Assembly: GCA_029204225.1 (NCBI GenBank)
Contig: CM055092.1
Span: 41,692,016 to 41,756,015, forward strand
Length of the DNA stretch: 64,000 bases
From: Diphasiastrum complanatum
Taxonomy: Eukaryota; Streptophyta; Lycopodiopsida; Lycopodiales; Lycopodiaceae
Direction: 5' to 3'
This document shows, one piece after another, positions 56,225 through 64,000 of the stretch. Both the position numbers and the translations under genes were made by a program. The notes under the pieces are model-generated. The model saw nothing but the letters and a program-made list of their open reading frames with translations. It searched no databases and was not told where the DNA came from. Position 1 is the stretch's first letter. Each line of letters starts with the position of its first letter.

Positions 56225-57370
56225 TATACCAGCTGGGGTCTGAAAGTGAATATATGAAGACCAAAGTGATGGTTTTCAACACCTCCAGAGCCTACATGCA
56301 GCGTTAGGAGCTCTTCCTGGATGATCAGCTTTTGGACATTGTCTCATCATATAGTTACCTTGGGGTTCTTTTCAGTGGATCAATCTTCAATATGTGACTA
56401 GCAGCTTCGGACCGAAGGGCCACCCATCCCTCGTCCAGCTCGAGAGATTCTGCTTCCGGAGTCATATTCAAGATGCCCATAGTAAGTGTAGCCTTTTTGA
56501 TACTATGGTTACCCCCACACCATTGTATGCAACAAAGGTTTGGTGTATTGATCTTACTTCATCGGATTGGTCCAGTATTTCCCATCTTCAAATCACCATG
56601 CTATCATGTATGATTCGGGCCAAGCCCTTTGTTCCACACTAGATCATCACAACGGAGTTTGTTGTTTCTCCCATGATTGTATAGGCCATTTTCCGTCTCA
56701 TCATTTATTTTCAGAGAGTTTTGACACTCCCATGTGACAGATATCCCTTTATTGCAGTCACAGCGTCGAGATTACTACATGATTAGGGGGTTCATTTCTC
56801 TTGGAACTCACGGATGCTACGACTCGTACGTACATTCGGTATCTCAATGTCCATTCTATTATGAAATCCCGGGTCGCTATCATTGTCTCTTCAGAGACAC
56901 ACATACTCTCCACTCTCTCATTACTTATGTGGATCCTAGATGTGTCGCCCTTATGTTATATGAGATGTTCCTGATGCGGAAGACTCATACCCCGGTAGAT
57001 AGTGATACACAGCCTCATATCACGGATTTCTTCACTAGACGACGTTCACGTGCAGATTCAAAGTCAGAAGATTGTTTCGGCTCACCGAGATCGTAGGCAA
57101 TGCCTAGCCCCAATTACTACACATACCAAACGGATGCACTCTCATTTATCTCATCACACTCGGAGTCGGCATGTATTGAGACATTCTAGACAACCTCAAC
57201 ACTCTACTACAGTTGCTACACCACCCACTGGTCCTCGGGTTACGGATTTTTTCCAGTAATTCTAAAGGATCGTATCTATCTATCATGGATACTTTATTTT
57301 TATATCTTGACACGCATTATGCATCTACTTGGTCTTATATGCTTTTTGGCATCATAAGACATTAATGAAT
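56225..57370 (+). pseudogene. LINE relic, second half and 3' UTR
   Basis: Continues the RT of 51700-53034: KTKVMVFNTSRAYMQR, SYSYLGVLFSG, SFGPKGHPSLVQLERFCF, CPFYYEIPGRYHCLFRD and PHITDFFTRR near the end. The 3' UTR holds the stem-loop variant ATGC..GGCAT at 57339-57352 and 'aagacattaatg', followed by a (TTTC)n pyrimidine tract at 57371-57396. Confidence 0.8.
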
Positions 57371-57397
57371 CTTTCTTTCTTTCTTTTTCTTTTTTAG

Positions 57398-59500
57398 AGT
57401 CCGAACTCCTGATTCGCACTTCTGACATTCTTTCACCTATTTTAGCCTCATTTCTTAACCAAGCCGTCATCTCTGGATTTCCCCTTCCATGGTGTACTCA
57501 TATCATCCATCCTATTCATAAGAGTGGTGACCCCATGAAACTGGATAACTATCGTACCATTATGATAGGGCACCTTGTGGCTAAACTTTATGGCACTATC
57601 CTCTAGACAACGGTTAGTTGTGAAGCAGAGACACGGAGGCTACATGCTTAGGGTCAGGCTGGCTTCAGGACACAGCATTCCACCATTGATCATGTGTTCA
57701 CTCTTCGGGCTATCATTGAGGAAGCCAGATCCAAACATGAGAGGGTTTATTGTTGTTTTGTGGATTTCTGTAAAGCGTTTGACCCTATCCCACGTCACAT
57801 GCTTATCCAGAGGCTTAGAGATCTTGATTTTTCCACGGATACCATATTGGCTGTCATGGCACTCTAGCAGGTTTGGGGATGCTTTAGATCAAATGAGGGT
57901 CTCTCTGAGAGGGTTATGAGCACTATTGGGGTGAAGCAGGGTTGTTCCCTATTAATGAGCTTGAGAGAGCCATCAATCAGGATGGGGGTATTGGCTGCAG
58001 GCTTGGTGATATACTCATTTCCAATTTGCTTTATGTTGATGACGTGGCCTTGCTTTCTGCATCTCGCGATGGACTGCAGCGGCACTTACAGGTTTTTGGA
58101 GACTTATTTGGTTTGACTGTGCATACCAGGAAAACCAATGTTATGATCTTTAATACCTCCAGGACCTTTATGCAGCGATAGGTGTTCACTCTAGTGGGAC
58201 AACCACTCGAGGTGGTATCCTCTTACACTTATCTGGGGACTTCCTTCACCGGTCCTGCTTTCAGTATGAGACATGCTGCCACAGCTAGACTACGTAAGGG
58301 TCATGCTTCGTTGGTTAGCCTCAAGCGTTTCTTTTTTCCAGAAGCACATTCGGGATGCCCCGAATAAGTGTAACCTATTTGACACTATTGTTACACCCAC
58401 AATTATGTATGTAGCGGAGGCTTGGTGCAATGGGATTCCTAAATCAGAGTGGACTAGTATTTCACGTCTACAGATCAGTATGATTGCACGCATGATCCAG
58501 GCCAAGCCATCCGTTCCTGACCAGATTATACTTGCTGAGTTTGTTGTCATCCCACTTCGAGTTGAGGCTATTTTCAGGTTGATCACATACATCCAGAGAG
58601 TGGTGAATCTTCGGGTTGCACATTATCCATAGATAGCGTTTCTCTCTTCTCGGCAACTTCATCACCAGGGTCATCAGTTATCATGGTACTCTCAGGCTTC
58701 TCGTCTTTTACATAAATACGGCATCGATATCTCAAATCTACTAGAGGGTTCTCACCAGTATATCAGGAGGGTTATTTATCGTGCATACTCTGGAGTTACA
58801 TGGCAAGGGCCCTTGGGGGTCAAACCGGACTTCTATCGCTCCAGTTACCTAGAGCTTGATAGTGTCGGGGTCCTAGTTTTACCGCACTACTTGGATAGCG
58901 GACTTTCACATTGCCTCCATTTTACACTGGGTCAATTCCAAATTTCCTCGCATCAACTATATGTGGAGACGGGACGTTTCCAAGGCATTCCCTATATGAG
59001 CAAACTTTGCGTTATGTACGTTACAGGAGCATTTTCTATTCACATACCCTGTCTATTATGAGATCCGAGGACGTTATCATTGTCTTTTCCGGGATTCTCC
59101 AGTCACACTTTGCTCACTCATTGCATATGTCGACCCTCGATGTGTGGCATTGATGCTGCGTGCGATGTTCTTGCTCCGTAGAGAGATTTGTGCTGATAGT
59201 TTATCAGAGGATGAGTCAGATATTTTGTCTCGGGTTTCTCATCGCAATCGCCAAAAGTGTATTGCCTCTAGACCACCTGATAGGGCTACCAGGAGACTTC
59301 ACAGATCTAGTGCTCGTGTGCATAGACCCGCTACTTCAACACCGACATCTTCCTCTATCCTGCTTTCTTTAGTAGTGGTCTTGTGGCAACATGAGTTATC
59401 CTACAGTTCGGACAACTATATTACATTGTTACATGACACCCCATTGTACCATATTTTAGACTTCCAGGTCTGGAGGCAGATTAGAGATTAGAGACTTTGT
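57398..59500 (+). pseudogene. LINE RT relic, 5'-truncated
   Basis: Starts in RT (SGDPMKLDNYRTIMIGHL VAKL, spaced) and continues GFRTQHSTIDHVFTLRAIIE, CFVDFCKAFDPIPRHML, GVKQGC, LLYVDDVALLSASRDGLQRH, VMIFNTSRTFMQR, TYLGTSFTGPAFSMRHAATA and the knuckle region near 59010. It has several stops (57606, 57868, 58182) and a small deletion after GVKQGC. It directly follows the pyrimidine tract of the previous LINE. It is the closest relative of 38227-39215. Confidence 0.8.
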
Positions 59501-60100
59501 CTGGTCTTGATAGAACAATCATTTTAGCTAGTAGCTAGTAGTTTTTTGTTGTTTGTATATGGAGACTTATATGCTCCTTTCAATATTTATCACACTTGAA
59601 GATGTACTTATATGGTTAGGTGAACGCTCCACTAGTTTATGGTAACCTTTTGTAGAAAGTTTTACACCTTTCTGCAAGAATATTAGGTCTCTGAGAGGAA
59701 CCTTTGCCATAAAAACTATAAATAGTGAATGTTCTCTAAGTTTCTGATAACCTTTTGCAGAAAGTTTCACACAAGAATATCAGTTCTCTGAGAGAAACCT
59801 TCACCCAAACCTTTTGAAGCTTCTAAATATAGAAATATATCATCAGTGAATTAGGCCAGAAGTAAAAGTAAAGGTTCCTTGAAATGTTGAGCATTTTTGT
59901 GTGAAGGACACTTCTTTTGCTTAAAATCTTTATATCTCTCTATTAACCTTCACCCCCCCCACCCCCAAAAAAAAAAAAGGTAAGAAAAGAAAATTGGCTC
60001 GAGTATTTATATTTCATGATGACTGTAATGGCATATTATTATATTGGCGTACTTCAATGTTGGTATGAAAGCATTCACATCCTGGTCCCTTCAGTTCTGA
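59501..60100. repeat. imperfect tandem duplication in intron
   Basis: Two copies of a roughly 115-bp unit (59640-59705 and 59745-59810) share 'aaccttttg.agaaagttt.acac' and 'ctctgagag.aacctt'. A C-run and A-run follow at 59949-59980. No gene. Confidence 0.6.
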
Positions 60101-60101
60101 C

Positions 60102-60999
60102 ATGATCGGAAGAAGAACCAAAGAAACATCACTCATGTCAGATGATTGTGCAAATCAAGAAGACACGGAATCAAAACAAAGTGATGAAGACGAGCCAATC
60201 AGACCAAGTGTTATGCATTCAAACGTTGGCAAAGAACATCCTTGGGTGAATGCCCACCATGAGCCTAATGTCTTGAAAAATCTGATTCTACAATCGGACC
60301 AGTGTGGTTATTGCTTTGGAGACCATCCATGTACTAAATGTCCAGTTAAAAACCCTCAATTGCAACTTCAAGGACATGATGCACAGCGTATGATTGAAGG
60401 TCAACATCAAGAAAGGTCTAACTTGACAACATGCCAACAAGAGATTCATTCAGAGGATGGAAGGAGTTTTGCTTCGAGCAACAGTCTTAAGTCAAAAGTG
60501 ATGGAGTGGAAGTATTGGTCATATTGTCATGCATGTCTCTGAATTCATCAGAAGATTACAATAGCTTACCACTCTACTATGTGGAGAATGATAAGGGACA
60601 ATTGCTACCTGTATATGCTTACCACCTTACAGGGGATGGTATACTACGCATGGTATGATGTTAGGATGTGGAGGAAGACATTGTTGCTCAGAATGTCCAC
60701 ACATCGAGCTGGTCCAACAAACCTTTTCACCTTGGTGTACACAATGTGGTATCAACCATCCATGTCTTGATTGTCCATTGAGGCAAATTGCAAAAGCTAA
60801 GAAGCTATTATCCAACATGGACCAACATGCAGCTTATTATCAAGCTACTCCGCTCAAGATGCACTACGAAAGAAAAATAATAGTGTCATCGGACTTTGAG
60901 TCAATCAAAAAACAAGGCAATTCTTCTAAGCTCGCAAAACGCAGTGCCCATCTGTTTGTGGAAGTTTTCCGCAACTCATTAGAATTGGCAAAAACCTAG
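60102..60999 (+). pseudogene. unidentified frame with repeated Cys/His knuckles
   Basis: Two open pieces (60102-60542 and 60655-60999) in different phases, with readable sequence between them (LPLYYVENDKGQLLPVYAYH). Three similar motifs occur: CGYCFGDHPCTKCP, a damaged GCGGRHCCSECP and CTQCGINHPCLDCP, i.e. C-x2-C-x3-H-x-C-x2-C-P. The N-terminal part is acidic (QEDTESKQSDEDEP). The knuckle spacing resembles some plant retrotransposon gag fingers, but I do not recognise the protein. At least one frameshift breaks it. Confidence 0.45.
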
Positions 61000-61889
61000 T
61001 TGTGATATCCCACTTGGGACCTATTCCTAAGGTTAGGGGTTTCGAAAAGTCCATACAATCTTACCATATTTTAGATTAAAAGCTCAACTATTGTTGTCAT
61101 ATTCACTTTGTTTATTTAATACAATGATCAAAGCCACCTTAATCAATGAATCCATCACTAACAATCCACAGTATGGACCGCACTTGGATTCTTGATAGTC
61201 CAATAACATCCATGGGTAGATACTCTCCCATCTACCATGGGTATGCCTAATAAGCATAGTAGACCCCAAAGAGGAATGCAACAATATATGCACTTCCCTA
61301 CATCTCGTTGCAATTCTGGCTTAGAACCAGTGGCTCTAACTCAATAAAAGTCCAATCACGTCTAGTACAAACTAAAAATAATTTCTCTAAACATACCCTC
61401 CACTTGGTGTACGTTGATATTCACGCGAAATTGATAGGGACGTCGAACTTGAAAATTATTTGAAGTTATTCAAAAAGCATGACATATGTGTTGCCAATTC
61501 AAAGGTCAGTCTTTAGGGAGAAACATTGATCATGGCAATAAGGGCGCCATCACATTACTTTACTAGGTTTGAATCAGTTATAAATGACAACTGCAACATC
61601 TTTGTTCTCAAAACCTTAACTCTAGGGCACCCTTGGACATTAAAGCAATTACTTTAGTACCTAGGTTTTTTTTATTTACACATCAAAAAAATATATGTTG
61701 TTAATGATACGACTAATTATTATGCCATGCCATAAAATTAATAACAATGCTTATTGCATGCCAACTTCAAAGCACAATTAAGTACTATACAGAATGTCAA
61801 ACTTATGTAACATACTTGTTCAAAGTAGCCTATTGCATCATAAAGTCTCTAAGCTATAATAAAATGGTCAATAAATAATCTATTTAAAT
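61000..61889. other. intron sequence without recognised genes
   Basis: AT-rich. Frames here have no recognisable domain. Confidence 0.4.
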
Positions 61890-62070
61890 TTTAAAGTTTT
61901 ACAATGACCATTGTGATTGATAGATAATGGTTTATGTACCAAGCTAAGAGTAACCTCACTAGATGATGTAAACCAATCAGCACCAATATGTATGATATAA
62001 AGGCCAGCCTGAGTAATGGACACAATTTCATCAGGTAAGAACAATAGAACATCAACAATGAAGCAAATAG
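61890..62070 (-). pseudogene. Gypsy protease relic (family B-like)
   Basis: The minus strand reads LYIIHIGADWFTSSSEVTLS LVHK (spaced) in one phase, matching family B 'YDLILGADWFASLGAVTLDL'. At DNA level 'aaaccaatcagcacca' is shared with 21195-21215. Only this short piece survives. Confidence 0.6.
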
Positions 62071-62800
62071 CATTCTCCGACTAGAAGTATGGAAAGAACA
62101 TCAAATATAGTGACTAATTGATCCCCTAAAAGGACAAGCAATGAGTCTCCCATGAAGCACTAAAGAGTAATCAAATTATAAACTATGGAATGGATGTCTT
62201 TTCTCTTACTTATGCTCCACCAAAACTAGGGCTAAAACCCTAGAAAGCCAATTGAGGAGGCAATGTGAGTTTGCCAACCCCATCCAATATATCTACACAT
62301 CATCCCATAGAGGGCTAATAAGCATATTAATAAAAATTATCATTTGAGCTCTTAAACAATAACATGGAACTCTGGCAAATATGTGAGTCCAGTGCCCATA
62401 ATGTCAAATGAAACCCCAAATGTAATCGTGATGGAGTAAATCGATACTCTAAGCAGTTGCTGTTTGTACATGAGGCGCAGACCCAAGACCAGGGTTACTA
62501 GGCACGCACATACCTAGAGGAGGTACACGCACAGGTTCATTCGGCCCCTCTTTAGTTTCTATAATCTTGTGATGAGTATGGACTTCTTCGGTGGACAGTA
62601 GCAAGTCATCACAAAATAATTCAAAAAGACCCCAAGTTCTCAAAAATTCTTGAGACAAACATGCAAAAATTCAAAATTTCTAAAAGAAAAAGAGGTTCAT
62701 CGCAAAAAGATTCGATTCACGAACTGATAGATGGGTTCTGATTGCAAATTACTGTTTCTATGGAGTGTTCCAGCAGTTTTTTTTGGCTGGAGATTGCTAT

Positions 62801-62990
62801 TCTGCTTTTGTTTACGTGATGCTCTATGCTTGATCTTGTTTTTTCTATTATACTGTAGAAAAGGTAAGAGGATTTCTTGAAGTAGCGCCATTCTCTCTGC
62901 TTTTGTTACGTGATGCTCTATGCTTGATCTTGTTTTTTCTATTATACTGTAGAACGGTAAGAGGATTTCTTGAAGCAGCGCCATTCTCCT
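62801..62990. repeat. 95-bp tandem duplication
   Basis: Units starting at 62801 and 62896 are nearly identical (tctgcttttgt.tacgtgatgctc ... gaagcagcgccattctc), differing by a few single-base changes. It lies in the first large intron and creates a repetitive minus-strand frame (MALLQEILLPF twice). Confidence 0.85.
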
Positions 62991-63412
62991 AAACTAACCA
63001 TAACAATCACTTCCTAACCTTCGTATCATCCTTGCCCTAGCAAAAATTCAGTGTCTTACACCAAGCACTAAAAGGAATCGACAAACTGCTACCTTATCTT
63101 AGCATGTTCAAAGGTCCATCCACTAAGATTCCTCTACGACACATCAACAAGGAATGTTGTCAAAGAGCCAGAACTAGTGCAATAACATACTACCACCAGT
63201 CCCAACAAAATGTGGATACACATACAAAGGAATCCAAGAATCAATCAAGCTAACAGAATGTTGAAAAAAGACATTTAGTTAGTTCAAGTTTCATCTACAG
63301 TTATTCATAACTTAAGCTTAAATCACCAGAAAGGGAATCTTCAGGCATTAGATATGCTAGAATGCTTGAACACCTGTTAAAAGCTTAAAAGCAAGCAGGC
63401 AAGGGCACATAC
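62991..63412. other. intron sequence next to ECM29-like exon
   Basis: No gene or TE recognised. Confidence 0.45.
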
Positions 63413-63676
63413 CTTTACAATTTTCACTAAAGTGTTGATGGACAACTGTCGCACATCAGTGACGTTGCTAAGAATACCCTTTGATACTAGTAGCGGAAGA
63501 AGAATTGAAATGGTGGCATTGACATCAGTAGATGGCGTCAAAGTACGATCGCAAAGCCTTGTACTCAGTGAACTCAGTACACGAGAAAGACTTGAACCAG
63601 CATTCCGAACAGTTTCCTTTATATCATCCATAGCTCTGAAGTTCATAATCCAAACTCTTTCAAGATACTTTCCCAC
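63413..63676 (-). CDS. ECM29: ECM29-like proteasome adaptor, exon (most upstream in window)
   Basis: This exon encodes 88 residues beginning VGKYLERVW and ending LVKIVK, with the segment MDDIKETVRNAGSSLSRVLS in the middle. It is helical HEAT/ARM-type sequence that I recognise as the C-terminal part of plant ECM29. In yeast and mammals ECM29 is a large HEAT-repeat protein that binds the 26S proteasome and tethers or checks core and regulatory particle assembly. The acceptor is CAG just above 63676 and the donor is GTATGT below 63413; the exon is a whole number of codons (264 bp). The longer open frame continues into the intron and starts at a GTG, so neither of its ends is a protein end. The upstream exons lie beyond 64000. 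Confidence 0.88.
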
Positions 63677-64000
63677 CTGATTTTGGTGAATAGTTCAAGT
63701 ATCTCAGAGATAAATAAATGAACTTTGAGCTTTCCATATACTCATACTACCAAATCATAGCTGAGCCGTCCCATTAGGACAAAGATAGAGATTATTCTTG
63801 TGCAAGCACTCAAAACATCCAACAGCAATTCAAAGAAACTCTTACAAATTTTTCATGTACATTTTCATGTAGGATATTGAATACTGAAAAGCTCGAATAT
63901 GAAACATAATCAGCAGCAGGCATGAATAAAAGGATGCCTAGGACACACGTCATAGCACAGTGGGAAATTTATTAAATAGCATCAACATCAAAAGTGCGCA
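63677..64000. other. intron sequence upstream of ECM29-like exon
   Basis: I see no further exon on the minus strand up to the window end. Confidence 0.5.

Noticed and set aside
62449-62658. Minus-strand 69-codon frame
   Set aside because: No recognisable domain; it may be Gypsy spacer but I cannot support it.
1-64000. tRNA, rRNA, CRISPR or bacterial operon features
   Set aside because: None recognised; the content is plant nuclear DNA.

Overview
This window is nuclear DNA of a land plant with a large, repeat-filled genome. It holds spliced eukaryotic exons with GT-AG borders, introns up to about 35 kb, plant Ty1/Copia and Ty3/Gypsy retrotransposons primed by initiator Met-tRNA (TGGTATCAGAGC), and LINEs. 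Giant TE-packed introns would suit a gymnosperm or another large-genome plant. That is inference; the sequence does not name the species.

The only host gene I can support is on the minus strand and spans the whole window. Seven exons (63413-63676, 48886-48984, 47868-48052, 45800-46138, 36105-36258, 710-820, 294-473) join in frame and encode about 444 residues of the C-terminal HEAT/ARM-repeat part of an ECM29-type proteasome adaptor. The 5' exons lie beyond 64000 and the last exons below 1. The introns measure about 14.4, 0.8, 1.7, 9.5, 35.3 and 0.24 kb.

Almost everything else is intronic mobile DNA. (1) 1316-6324: a nearly full-length LINE lying between two (CT)n tracts, with ORF1, an AP-endonuclease and a reverse transcriptase in one frame separated only by UAG codons. 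(2) 7764-11257: a dead Copia whose blocks lie in the canonical order but with alternating strands. (3) 12355-32720: a minus-strand Gypsy (family B) blown apart by nested insertions. An unclassified segment sits between its protease and RT and itself contains an intact Gypsy (family A copy 1, 14587-20904, 358-bp LTRs differing at one base, TSD GGTAC). A second, decayed family A copy (22676-31553, TSD GATAA) sits in its gag. (4) 33650-39215: LINE and Copia relics. (5) 39216-44182: a second family B element in which the RT/RNase H/integrase core is replaced by an unexplained 493-codon frame. (6) 44183-44742: a rearranged family D LTR and a very short LINE end flanked on both sides by (CT)n. (7) 46985-47225 and 50550-62070: an old LINE relic, a foldback MITE-like element, a Copia relic, a LINE split by a Gypsy (family D, TSD CTTTC), a further LINE, an unidentified frame with repeated Cys/His knuckles, and a protease relic.

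The most interesting signals are four: the LINE group (UAG-separated ORFs, 3' stem-loop, (CT)n flanks), the gypsy element with the foreign 493-codon frame, the in-place inversions of the Copia, and the nested insertion order that gives a relative chronology.
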